Below, in pieces: positions 1 to 19,909 of a DNA stretch of 64,000 nt. A model generated the notes under the pieces. It was given only the letters and a program-made list of their open reading frames with translations. It made no database searches and was not told the DNA's origin. The position numbers and the translations under genes were made by a program. The stretch is from Apostichopus japonicus (Eukaryota > Echinodermata > Holothuroidea > Aspidochirotida > Stichopodidae), in assembly GCF_037975245.1 (NCBI RefSeq), contig NC_092572.1:5967501-6031500 (forward strand). Direction: 5' to 3'. Position 1 is the first letter of the stretch. Each line of letters opens with the position of its first letter.

Positions 1-3
1 TAA

Positions 4-90
4 AGTTTGGTCCTAATTACCGGTGGTGATGTTGAGTTGAATCCCGGCCCATCTGTGCATCACTGTGTCAGCTGCCAACTAAATATGTGA
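4..90 (+). mobile_element. 2A-like peptide remnant, probably of a non-LTR retrotransposon
   Basis: Reading frame 1 contains the residues ITGGDVELNPGP (codons 16-51), matching the D-V/I-E-x-N-P-G-P consensus of ribosome-skipping 2A peptides. In that family the ribosome fails to form the Gly-Pro bond and releases two proteins from one ORF. The hydrophobic lead (LVLIT) is usual for 2A. After the final Pro the frame continues with a C-x2-C pair (CVSC) and stops at 88-90. A TAA sits at 1-3. Known 2A sequences in echinoderms and amphioxus occur mainly at the N-terminus of non-LTR retrotransposon ORFs and in some NLR genes. Here only a fragment is left, so the element type is inferred. The motif is clear; function here is unlikely. 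Confidence 0.75.
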
Positions 91-3000
91 CGGAACAGTT
101 CAGCATTATTTTGTGATATTTGTGATTAGTGGACTCATGTAAAATGTTCTAAAGTGAGCATTCAATGATACAGCTGTCTTGCATTGTCTGGTGATGATTT
201 TACTCTTCATTATGTGAAGTGTACTTTACCTTCTGAATATACTCACTTGTTCCAAGAGGACCCAGTTGTATAATCCTGTTAATTCTATCATTGGGAAGCC
301 TCATGATCTTTATTGCACTTAAAAGCGTACCTCTGATATGACTGGTGATTTTACTCTTGTCGATATATTGCAACCAATTTCCTCATCTAAATCTTATAAT
401 TTGGAAAGGGAATCAATATATACGCGTACCACTGTATATGGCAGGGATGCCAAGGAGATGAAGTGGGTAATGCCGGGATTTCTATGGTGCATGTGGTAAA
501 GGTGGTTACAAAATAATTCTGCCACCCTCCCCCTATCCCCCTTAATAAGAAAATGATGTAGACACTCCCAAAGGGAACCCCGTGAGACCACCCTGTACTA
601 ATAACCACAATCTCAAGGGCTTGAAACAGGGATGCCAGGTGTCTACAAGTATTTCTTTGTATTAACAGAGCATTTGATCACCACACTCTCTGAATTACCA
701 GTTATATTTTATTTAAAGAAAGTCATTGGAATATCCAGCGAGCAACTCGAAAATACTTCTCTGCTATCTGCTATTACATCATGAAAACAGTATTGCTTTT
801 TGTAACTATAACAAACTGTTGAACAGTTGGAAAAGGTATGTTTGAATTTCCCGAATGTTGTTATGCTACACATTTATCAAATTATATGTGACTCCAAGGT
901 TTTATGTTTCATTTAGGTTTCATTTAATGTATGCTACTTAACAATACAAACGTGTCGTAATAACATGTGGTGTGCAATGATTTAGCTGCCAACTGTTATT
1001 TTTAATCCGACATATCCACATCTACTTTTTTTCCATACTTTTATTTTTTATTTTTTTGCAGCTACCATAGCGACACTTTAACAACAACCTACCACTGATT
1101 CTCAGTCGTTAGGTGTGTGGATTTTTGATGTTTCCTTTTCTGTTAAATTGCATTATTTATTAGAAAACCGACTTGGTATTCAAGCCAATACTATTACTTT
1201 TATCAAAGTCCTGTATCACCCTTGAACGTTTGAACACCGTGCATGATTTATATATGTAGGAGAGTTAAGAGGGGTTGAACAGTTTTATCAGAACATAAGT
1301 AATGTGTTACCAGATATGAAAGTGCTAATGTCCATTTGAAATTAAAAATTAAAGATTTGTAACAGCAGGGCTTCTTTTCGTTAAGAATTCACAAGTCTTG
1401 GCGAGAGGAAGTACCATGATTCAAATTAAGTATATTCATCTATGTAATAATAATGTACACAATATAGATGTTCGTGTATGCGGTTATGAAATTTACAAAT
1501 TGTTTAACACTATCATAGAACTCTCAAAGCATTAACACGTTTTGCAGACCAATAATGATTATATTCAATACATCCTGCTTCACAAATTGTTCATGTGCTT
1601 GTGTGCCGCATTATGTTGGATATTCTGCACTCCCCACGATATAAAAGTCCAACTAGGGTTTCATACAAACTGTTTTTCTGAAGTTTGTGTTATTAACACT
1701 TACTTCAATATTGTTCATTGCTACTATTTACCTCCTTTCTTTGAAATCCATCAATGACCCACGGCACAAAGCAATTTTTACTACATTTGACACACTTATA
1801 ATATGAAACTCATTTGGAGTTTAATGATTGATTGTCAATCAGGAAATATATTTCTCAACGTTTTTCATATATTGTATACTCTATACCATTTATTACGATT
1901 TAGTTCCCGCGAAATTCCGTGGATCACTATTTTCATTTTTTTCGTATAATTCCAAAACTTGCAGCAAGCACAACTACAAAAGAAAAAATATCTACCAATG
2001 ATGATATGTTTATATGTAAGACTAGTTTGCAGTCTCTCATTATCAGTTAACTTTCATTGCTAGAAATCAGATTGGTATTGCAATGAGTATGACTAATCTT
2101 TAGAGAAGTTTTTATCACTGATGACGGTTTGAATACCAGCATTATATACTCATGCTAGAGAGAGGTGTTAAAGATGTCTCTCTCGTTCTACTAGATATGT
2201 GTAAGCGTATATTAAAAAAATATCCTCTTGCTAATCTGGGATTGATAGCCGACCTATACGTTTATCAGATACATTAGAGAGTTGCATACTAAGGGTGGGC
2301 TCCTTATGATACCATTGGATACTTAACAGAGAAAAGATCGGTGTCATTTGCAACAAGAACCTCGCTTCAAAGATGGGATATCTTGCCTGGTCACGCACTT
2401 CTGGTGTAAAGAGTCGTATAATGCTTCGGAGAAGACACCAACACAAATTCAGAAGTGGATTTTCCTCTACCTTTTATTTACTAACAAATGAGGATCAACG
2501 AAATGTACATAATGTCATTTCTTAATATGTTTTCTTGCACTACTCAATATATGCAGAACTTTAAGTATCAATGGCTGTTTGACCCTCCTTCAAACTTTTG
2601 TTCGTATCGAAGAACAAACATCTAAGCACAGCTGTCTCCACCAAATATCCTCTACATTTACATAGTACATCAGCTTTTCGTTAATTCTCACGATTTCCTA
2701 TAAAAATATATAACTTTTCTGCAGTATAATAACATGTAACACTTAAGGTATTCTATCAGCAAATCTCATCTAAAATAATTCCCCAAATCTCACTTGTCCG
2801 TATCATAACGTCAACTATACTCAATTGATAGTTTACTGAAGAAATAAGAGTAAAGGTGATTTTCATTGCATCTCAAGAACGTATCTACTACACTCAAGCA
2901 ACCATCTATATCCCCGACATAGTACATTTTACCAATGCCTTTTTGTATCTTACCATTTCGATTGTATCAAGGTTAAGACGAATAAAGGAAAAGAGAAAGT

Positions 3001-3120
3001 ATTAAAATTGGATTTCAGAGACAGACTAATTATTAACTTGGGTCTTTCGAGTTGCTCACCATCTCTATGATATGAATATATGATGATCATTCGAAACCAA
3101 TTGTTACATTAATTAATAAA
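91..3120. other. Gene-free AT-rich stretch
   Basis: No open frame with recognisable protein content and no clear exon is seen on either strand. Upstream extracellular exons of the receptor gene that begins to be readable at 4061 could lie here, but none could be identified. Confidence 0.5.
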
Positions 3121-3140
3121 ACCACTGCCACGTAGACCAA

Positions 3141-3867
3141 CAATACACTGATGATATCTCTTGGGTATCAACTGGTCAGCATATAATGCAAGATGTCGAA
3201 AAACGAGTTTCTGAGAAACTGAAAGGAACGAATCTGAGAATCAATTGCACAAAAACTGGGAAATTTTCAGTCACAAGAAAAGGAAATGAAAGTTGGAAGA
3301 AGTGTAAATATGTTGGAAGCTTGCTGGGGACCGAAGAAGGTATTAACCGAAGAATTGGTATAACCAACGGTGCTTTCAACACACTGTCAAGTATTTCCAA
3401 AAGCAAAAATATAAGCCGAAACATTAAGCTTAGATTTTTTGAGGCTTTATTAAAGAGTTTTTTTTTTGTACAATTGCGAACTTTAGGGCACATCGAAGGA
3501 TCTTGATCGCAAAATTTACACTTTTCAAAGGAGACTACTTCGTAATATTCTCAACATTAGATGAACCAATAACAATCGGTTATCAAACGATGAGCTCTAC
3601 AATAAAAACCAGCCAAACACCTTGGTCATCCATAGTCGCACATAGAAGATTGAGATTTTTCGGTCATGTAGCAAGACTCCAAGAGGACGCTCCAGCAAAG
3701 GTTGCATTAAGAGAAGCATTGAGACCTACTGCTAAACCAGTAGGAAGGCCCGTAACTACCTTGCTTGGAGAAATAAAGTCGCAATTAAACGACGTTAACA
3801 TTAACAATTTCGAGGAAGCAATAAACTTTGCACAAGATCGTGATACGTGTCGGGGGTTGACTCAACT

Positions 3868-3900
<33 letters not shown>

Positions 3901-3906
3901 CACGTG
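3141..3906 (+). mobile_element. Decayed non-LTR retrotransposon, RT 3' end
   Basis: The frame starting at 3141 reads QYTDDISW, a reverse transcriptase Y-x-D-D catalytic motif (YTDD), and runs on with the C-terminal RT pattern (KCKYVGSLLGTEE, then NRRIG). Near 3470-3510 the frame breaks. A second frame at about 3640-3860 gives RRLRFFGHVARL, KPVGRP and QDRDTCRGL, which is the usual C-terminal tail of such elements. The piece is 5'-truncated and carries at least one frameshift and several stops, so it is dead. It ends in a short (TAC)n tract, as many non-LTR elements end in a simple repeat. The clade cannot be named by eye. It is probably a different element from the 2A relic 3 kb upstream, since nothing between them looks like RT or endonuclease. 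Confidence 0.8.
3868..3900 (+). repeat. (TAC)n simple repeat, retrotransposon tail
   Basis: About eleven TAC units directly follow the last recognisable codons of the RT relic and probably mark its 3' end. Confidence 0.85.
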
Positions 3907-4060
3907 ACTAAGACTTCGCCTTAAAGCATTCTTCAGTAATTCGCATTTGTTACAACGTAATGTGCTAATGCGGAACATTTTGTTTGACATTTCTTCTCAA
4001 TTTTAACGTGCATGGTAGTTCATAGTTACAATTATAAACGTATTCTTTCTGTAATTTCAG

Positions 4061-11887
<7,827 letters not shown>

Positions 11888-12330
11888 CATAATCTACCAT
11901 AACTAACTTTGAACCGCATCGTTTGAATTTAAAAAATGAAGTGATTTCAAAGACAATGAGAGAAATGTATTTGTCATCAAACAAATGTTTCTTGAAAGTA
12001 ATTGTGAAATCGATTTGAGCTCTGTAATGAAATGAGTAGTATGGTAGTAGCTTTAAAATAAATGCAGTATATGATGCGAACACTAACCTGAGAGTCTTAT
12101 TAAAAGCATAAGCTTGGGAGTGGTTAATTGGCACTTTTATTTATCTAAGATGGGATGGTCATTTGGTTACGTGTAGTAAACGTTTCTCCTCGTGATTGAT
12201 GTTCAGTAATATATTTGCAACAGAGTCAAAAGTGACTTTCTTGTTTTAATTTGCATCACAATTCTTTAAAAACTTTCCATGTTTATATGATTTAGTAGTG
12301 ATTCCTTTTAATATATAATTGCTTCAACAC

Positions 12331-12700
12331 ATTAAAGGTGTCCCTAATGTGTGCTTATTCGAAGCAGTGCATCAATACCATTTTGGTGTCATTAGACTCC
12401 TGATAATGGGTCTTCAGGTAAGCATGTCAAAAGTTACTGGACACTCCAAGGGGATCACTACTACATCCTAAACACCTTTGTGTGATAACCTGTAAGATAC
12501 ATCCTGGACATCTTAAAGGTGTCTCTTGATACCCATATTGGTGTCATTTGACTCCTCTGAAAATGGGTCTTCAGGTAAGCACATAAAGGTGTCAGTGGTG
12601 ACTGGACACCCTGACGTAGTCTGAAATACACCTTAAAGGTCACATAGACACCTTTGTGTGCTCACCCAAAAGTTATAAATTTACACCTTAAAGGTGTCTC
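12331..12700. repeat. Two ~180-bp tandem units with ACACCTTAAAGGTGT palindromes
   Basis: GGGTCTTCAGGTAAGCA occurs at about 12408 and 12564. Phrases built on CACCTTAAAGGTGTC and CACCTTTGTGTG recur in both units. The short self-complementary motif suggests a MITE or satellite fragment. No protein is seen. Confidence 0.6.
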
Positions 12701-12960
12701 TTGTTTTTGAAAGCCCCTGCAAGTACTTAAAGTTACATATAAGTATACTAGTACATTATACACGCACTAAATCATATACATCAATGTGTCAGTAGTATGT
12801 GAGGAAAGACCAACCCAGGTTCACACTAATTTCAATTCACTGAGTTGCTCATTAAACTGTACTCAACTTCAATGACGTAATATTATTGGTCCCAGGCTTA
12901 TGCTGTATTTATTATCGTTTGTAGCAATTGTTTCGTCACAGGCGTTGGTTGCCTATTTAC

Positions 12961-15900
12961 TTGTCACTTATGAAGTAGGTTGAGTTTCTTTGACAACCGT
13001 CAGTGATTTTACAATATAACACGTAGCACACAATAAAGGAACCGTTTCTACTTCCTTAAGCAATCGTATTACTGTATGAAAAAGGCCTTTTCTACATAGA
13101 CATATGAATGATAATGTAATATGATCCAACGTAGCTCTATCATAATAACCAAACTAGTGGGCTTTAACAAACAATAGTTTCCTGGGAACGTAAATGCAAA
13201 CATTCAAACAGTATCTTTATTTTCATAGGTTGTCGTCTATTTGTAACCTTTACACCTCTTATCACTTGTTATACTGCACCAGTGTTTGTATTACCGTGGT
13301 CGTAAATCTTTTGACTAGGTGAGGGCGGTATTTTAGAAAGGATTACCTCATAGTGTAAGTATAGATAACCTAGTTATGCTGCTTTGGCAATTGCTGTTGT
13401 TTCTGTTTTGCTGTAACTGTGATTGATGCTAGCATGATAACTATTCAATCCCGTCGGGCGTTATTTTGAAGTAGCAACGTGCCCTAATTTAGTAGTACTT
13501 GTGTGACCCGCATGTCATATGAGAAGGCAAACCCTCATGCAACAATGAAAACACTAATGCAAATAAATATAATTCGGAATTTACAGCATTCTCATTTTGC
13601 CGTTTTGCTTGACATTCATAGTATGAAGAAACTAAATAACTAACATTAAAATGATATACATCACTAGGGGCAAAAATGAGGGCAAAGAAAAAGACAGTAG
13701 TTGAGAAACTTTGTATAACAACAAAAAATAAACATATGAACATGTCCTCTTACTTAAATCGATATATAAATATAAAACTAAAAGTGAAGCAAACTTATTC
13801 AAGATAAAATTCAAATAAAATATTTTAGTTAACTTCACATAAGTATAAGTTTCTGAACAATAATATTTACCGCAGTATGAGCAAAAAGGAAGGTAAACAA
13901 ATATATTAGTTGAGAAACTATGTATAACAACAAATAAGCATATGCCATATTACTTTACTTGGAATATAATTATCAAACTGAACATGTAGCAGTTGCAAGA
14001 ACTCTTTTCCGTTGTAAAATCATCAATTTTCCAATTTCAAACCTACCCAACCCCCCCCCCACCCAAAAATAAGCCGGGCCATGTATGCAAGGAATCATTG
14101 TTTGGTAGACAGCTGACCATAATTTAACCCTCCAAAGTTTTCAATCCGGCTTGCGAAAAGGGTTGTCCCACATTTTTACACTAATATGTTATAGAGGCCC
14201 TTAATGCCTTTTGTAATCATCACCCTATCCGGCCTGCAATTAATATTATTCAATTTAATAAATATTGCTAGACTTTTCGTTCTCTCTGGCCCTCTTCTCA
14301 AAACGATATTTATCAGTGCTGAATGTACGCAATATTCTGACACCCTGCAGTTGACAATACATTGTTATTTGTAAATGTGGGGAGTGGCTAATTTAGAGGA
14401 TTGATATCTAGTTCCACGCACATGCTTTCGCATTTGGTTGTAAGTTTAACAGCAGTAAGAAATACACCATAACTATTAAATAAGCTGTGCCAACATATGT
14501 CAAATATGAACAAAAAACAGTATACTTACTCCAATACCGTATGAATTTTAATGTTATATCCTACTTAACCAACAACTATATACAACAGTACAGCTCGCAT
14601 AAACCACATTAAATTCTTTAGATTAAACCTTTTTGAGAAAATTCACCAATATAAGAGACTGTACACAAACATCAATCAGTTTTATTATCCACTCTCATCC
14701 CGAGACCTTTACACCGAGACTATAACTGTAAAATCACTCGTATTGTTAACATGTTAGACAATGCTTACATCATGGAGTCTGGTTAATTAAGTACAACAAA
14801 AGAAGAAGGTCAATATTGCGATTTACTTAATACTAAGGCGAAAACAAAATTCTTAATTTGCTTTGGCTAATAACAAATTTTACACAAAAACCAAATCATC
14901 TAATAATAAAGACATACATAGGCTTTTGTAGACAAAGTGTGGCAGATACATTTATGTACTGTACACAGTATGAGAACAGAGCACAAAGGTTTATCAATTA
15001 AGAGTATAGCGACTTTCTCCAAGCGCGTAGCAGGGAGAGATGTGTGATCCCCCCTCCCCACCAAAAAAAGAGAAAAAACGTGGACCATGAACGAGGACAA
15101 TTTGGAGAACAACGTAGATAGATCTCACACAAAGTTTCAGAAGTGTGGAATCTCGTTCCTACTTATGACTATAAATTCATTTCAGAGGCATGGCGGAATA
15201 TTTAAGCCTTTTGTCACCTACAATTTTGAAAAGCTACCTACGCCGGCAGCCTTCAAAGAGCCATTCTATGCAAAAGGAATGCAAACAACTAAAGTTTAGG
15301 CTACGTCAACAGGGGCAGAAATCGAACAAAAATGTCTTTGGCCTTTATTCTCTAAATACGACCGGTTGTATTACAGGAAAAAAAAATCAACACTGCTGTA
15401 TCACACCGTTACACCATCGTATTGTTTGGTTTTATTACTGGCTATTGCCACAGTGCCACGGGTTAGGCCACCATAGAATTTAAGTGAGTCATTAGCTACT
15501 TGAATAACTTCTACCCAACGAATCAATATTAGGTTAATCATATGCAGTATTTTGAACATTGTACTATTATTTTACATGGTTATCTCGAAGCATTTAGTTG
15601 ACAGGTCAATAAATTGAATCCGCCACTAATATGAAATCCTGGCTACGCGCTTGACTTTCTCTACAATATATCAAGTTCATATTTTGAGTTTGACTCTCCC
15701 TTCAACAATTTAGCGAATGGAACTCAGAAAATAAACTTTTTTTATTAGGGTAACGAAGCATTCGTGACAGTACCATTAGCATGGTTTCAAGTGCTTCGGA
15801 ATGGGGCATATTGCAAAAGTACCTAACATGACCGAAATAGTAAGGCGCGAACATTTCCCCCATTCCAACCCCCAACCCCGAAAAAGTTTCGCAACACAAC

Positions 15901-18222
15901 TGCCAATTGCCCAGAAAACGGCAGGCAAGGCTTTTCATTTAGCAGATAATGAATAACGGAAAACTCATATAGAAATTTGAGACAATCGCAAGGACCAAAG
16001 ATATTTATGGCTGAACAGGACTCCAACCAGTGACCTCTGACTTACAAACTGGCTTGGTATTAGATACATTGCTCCTTTCCATTGTCTGATATTTACCGGT
16101 CAGTTTTTCATTATTCATTAACTTGTATGTTTCTTTATTAAGGCAGCAATGTAATACTGAAGTTATTCAGTTATCATTTCTTGAAACTAGCCGCACTTAC
16201 ATCTTCCACTTTATAAAATAGCGTTATCATTTCTGCTTCTTTGGCGGAATTTGAATTAAAGTTCATATCATTGCATCATCGCACTTTGGAATCCCGTACC
16301 TTTCACTTTAAAAGCGATGCCTTCTTTAGTTGCTTTTAGAAAAAGCTTACAAAAGCACTCCATCAACATGTACTAGAACTGCGAAATGAAACTGGAGGAG
16401 GGAGGAAAGGGAAGGGAGAGAAAGGGGTTGTTCTGTTTGTTTGTTTTTTGTTGTTCTCTTTTCTAATTGTAAAGCTCTGTATTTTTTTCAGGGAGTGTCA
16501 CTACCCGACAAGCCTTATAGTGTTTTTTAGTACACTTCCTTTCAAAAGTTTTGTTTCGTATTCCCTTCTATGTCATATGTCATACTGATGTTGTGATAGA
16601 ACCAAAATAAATAAATGAAAAAAAAAAAAAAATGAAATCTGAAAAATTATGGGGGTTGTAGTTTGGCTTAGCAGTAGTGAAGTAAAAGTTCATCAATTGC
16701 TCTCAAGGCAAACGTATTATACAAACTATTTAGTCTGATCGGACATAATGTCATTATATTTTGTCCTTAAGACCACATACAATCTGAGGGGTATATTAAA
16801 TATATGTTGTTTCTTTCGACTTTCCATATTTTATTTGTACAATAAATCCGTCCCGGACACCTTTTTAACAAATTGGTAACAAACTTGTTTTGTACCAGCG
16901 CGAGTAACGTTTCTCCTAATGACATTCTTTCCTATCGGGTACATTAGCTTTTATTAATTAAATGGTCAGCATATTTGCCTAGTTGTGTTTACCCTTCACA
17001 GGAAAAAAATAACCTACATCCTACAAGCTGATGATCAAATACAAAAACTGTCCCCTCAGTTACAAATATTGCATTTACAAATGAAATTGTTGTTCACCCT
17101 ACAGTCAATAGAAAGCACTTTTAGAAAACTTGTAACATGTATCATTCTTTCTGTGTCTGTGTAGGACAGATGGGCATGAATAGAAATCCATTTATAACAG
17201 ACATCCGATCATAACATTAAAGAAGCCTTTAACAAGGATTGACGTTTGTTAACGAACGGCTGCGGAATTCAGCATCAAAGATTGAAATTGAAATTCCTAC
17301 CCAGTTCTCGTTGTTTGGTAGAGCAGAAGTCAGAGTAAAAATCCAGCAATCTCTGTAAATCATTCCCTATAAGGGAAACAAGTATAAACAACCTTGACAT
17401 ATTTTTGGTATCATGTTTCATGTAGTACTGGATAAGTAGCAAGCTCCTCTTTTTCCCTAGCATATACTTTAGCATATACTTTTTTATACACCGTTAATTG
17501 AATGCAGGCTATAAAGTTAATGGACAAATCTGTAGGAATAATAATTTAGTAGTCGTCTAAAATTTCCGACCGACAGCAACAAGCAACTATAGCAAACTAC
17601 AACATCACCGTAACTACTGTTAAGGTAAATTCACCTTCTATGAGTGCACACCACATTCTTTATTTAATCATTATCATATTTAAGCAACAAAAATAGACAT
17701 CCGGATAATTTAACATTGCTTAACCACATAAAGTGATGTTTTTTAAGACATTTTACAAAATTATATTACTGTCGAAGAGAAAATAAAAAAACTCTGGAAA
17801 AAAGGGAAAAACAAAATATAAACAAGGTTGATTTCCTATCATCAAAATATTCCAAACATAATTGTTCGTCCTAGTATTACCATTGTGCATAACAGCCAAG
17901 ACAATCCTTCCATATAACGTTTAGTTAAAGTACAAGTTTGTTATAAGATTCTCTCCTCCTATATGAAGTTCGGCTAAACGAGTACAATCCTTTTAAAATC
18001 ATCGGTACAAACATTATACTTAACGACACTTATAATTGTTTCAATGACATTAGGACGTCTAACGTTTCGTTGATATTCATTGTGGGCAACAACGACATTG
18101 TTTCCTTCTCTTTTTAAATATTTGTTGCGGCTTTTGTTTTTATTATACTGCATAATTATTTTACACGTCAGCTTTCCAACCAGCTTTACACATGAGAGAT
18201 GCCGGTAATCTCTGGAGTAGGG
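12961..18222. other. 5.2 kb without recognisable genes
   Basis: No recognisable exon or RNA gene on either strand. A local duplication is visible: TAGTTGAGAAACT-TGTATAAC at about 13700 and 13905. There are homopolymer tracts at 14050 and 16620. Open frames here are short and show no family pattern. Confidence 0.5.
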
Positions 18223-18447
18223 CCAATATGTCACCAAAAACAGAACTAATATTGTTCGATACAGGTGACAAACGCCTACAGTGGAATTACGACCTTCCTT
18301 ACCGGTTTGGAACCTCTGGACATACAATCAGCGTCCATAGCCTAGTGGTTAGAGTGTCCGCATATAAAGCGTGAGGCCCGGTTTGGAACCCCGCTGGAGG
18401 CTGGAAGGTTTTTTACTGTTCTTGATTTTCCAACTCCTTACGATTTC

Positions 18448-18452
<5 letters not shown>
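18223..18452 (+). mobile_element. tRNA-derived SINE, copy 2
   Basis: Same family as 8355-8585, about 90% alike by eye. The tRNA-like body is 18331-18401. The A-box region is intact (TAGCCTAGTGGTTAGAGTG). The B box is damaged (GGTTTGGAACC), so this copy is less likely to be transcribed. Its tail runs directly into the palindrome at 18423-18524. Confidence 0.75.
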
Positions 18453-18499
<47 letters not shown>

Positions 18500-18524
18500 G
18501 AAATCGTAAGGAGTTGGAAAATCA
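18423..18524. repeat. 102-bp perfect AT-cored palindrome
   Basis: The SINE 3' sequence (TGATTTTCCAACTCCTTACG and on to TTTCAAT) is followed by a long (TA)n core and then by its exact reverse complement, ending at 18524. It can fold into a cruciform or hairpin. The right arm is a copied-back piece of the SINE tail. Confidence 0.9.
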
Positions 18525-18596
18525 GTACATAAAAAACATTTTTTTATCTCTGAAAACACGCAACGAGCTTTATGGAGGGATGAGACCATCGATATT

Positions 18597-18779
18597 GATT
18601 TTTTGTTGTTGTAAATCTACGAGAAATACATAGTAATTTCAAATTCCCTTACACTGCAAGTAGCAAATTCAACTCCGTTATCAAAATTGTTCAAGCGGAT
18701 AATGCAGGTGTCCATATATACGATGTGTACGAAGACGGTAACGTTACTGTTACTACTAGATACACAGTAATCGTTGAAG
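18597..18779 (+). CDS. Candidate Ig-like domain exon, partial
   Basis: The frame ends at a good donor (GAAG|GTAGGT) in phase 1, the same phase needed by the membrane exon of the receptor at 4061. It reads VIKIVQADNAGVHIYDVYED then VTTRYTVIVE, the F and G strands of an Ig fold (D-x-A-G-x-Y pattern), with Tyr where the usual Cys would be. No clear acceptor could be fixed upstream. It is probably an extracellular exon of a second receptor-like gene whose kinase-like exon remnant lies at 19759. Confidence 0.45.
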
Positions 18780-19758
18780 GTAGGTCCATCTTCAATACCA
18801 TGTCGATATAAGTAAGCTATAAGTAATATCGATGCAGCCTAACTTTGCTTCTTTACGCCTCATGGATGTGTAGCATATTCCAACAAAAATAACAGCATTA
18901 CGGTAATCGCAGTTAAATAAAATTCCAAGTGTTTCGCTAAACAAGTACATTTATTTGATCAAGAAAAAGAAGTAACACGCTTTTGATTTTCCCGGGGCTC
19001 ATTTTTGCTCTGTTCTTTGTTGCGTATTCTTCGACGTTGAGTATAGTCTAAAACTTGAATCAAAAATAGAACGAAATACACGTAATTAACTTAAGCTATA
19101 TGCAAGCATACTTTACTACTATAAGCAGGCAGAACTGCATTTATAATTCGGCACTGCTGCAGCATTTATTAAAGTCAATCAATGAATTTCTTATGTATTC
19201 CTCTTATTAGAGTTCCTATATGATTTTAACTTGTTCTGCTTCGTTCCCTCCGGTGGCGACTGTCCAGGACCAGCCGAAACTCTTCCATCTGCGCATGTAT
19301 ATGCGAAGCTACCGGTGTTCGTCCAGCGACATTGTATCTAGATTTTCCTGATGTTATTAAATTCATAAGAAATGAAACTAACAGTAATAATGGCTCATTT
19401 AATATGCTCCTTGAATGAGAGGTGTCGCTTTCTGACACCACGACAGAGGTAAGAAGCGAAGTGGATTGGTACTACGTTGCGGAGCCAGTTCCATCAAATT
19501 TCACTAGGACAGATGCCATTTTATGTATGTTAACAAACTTTTATCTTTGATGCATCTTATTTACAACTCTTTGTGAACCGTTTATCACTTATATAAAAAG
19601 TGTTATGACGACATTAATAATGCTGCAATGGAGTCATGTCCGTGCATTTTATCAGATATGATTGGTGAAATTACTCCCCATCATGTCCTCCAATTATGTA
19701 CAAAATCCCTTATAACATTTCAATGAATTGCTCTCTTACATCCCGTCCCATTCCTCAG

Positions 19759-19905
19759 TACCAAACTATGTCATCCATGAGGACATGCGTGGACGGCATA
19801 TGTCGGATCACCCTAAAAAAGAGCTTAGATCCCATAAAGTTCAATACTGTATACGGAAATGGAACTTTCGATGTGGCTGAGAGAGGATATGTTATATATT
19901 TGCTG
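19759..19905 (+). pseudogene. Decayed copy of receptor pseudokinase exon
   Basis: After CCTCAG at 19758 the sequence reads VPNYVIHEDMRGRHMSDHPK, aligned from its first base with the exon at 7307 (VPNYLICEYLSGGSLSDHLT). Downstream, similarity continues only after a frame change: FDVAERG corresponds to FQVAEKG. A stop follows. The frameshift makes this a pseudogene. With the Ig-like exon at 18597 it suggests an older tandem copy of the receptor gene. Confidence 0.6.
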
Positions 19906-19909
19906 TAAA

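Noticed and set aside
1542-1757. Cys-rich 71-residue protein after TTTTGCAG
   Set aside because: No domain pattern, no donor in a sensible place, and composition typical of random AT-rich DNA.
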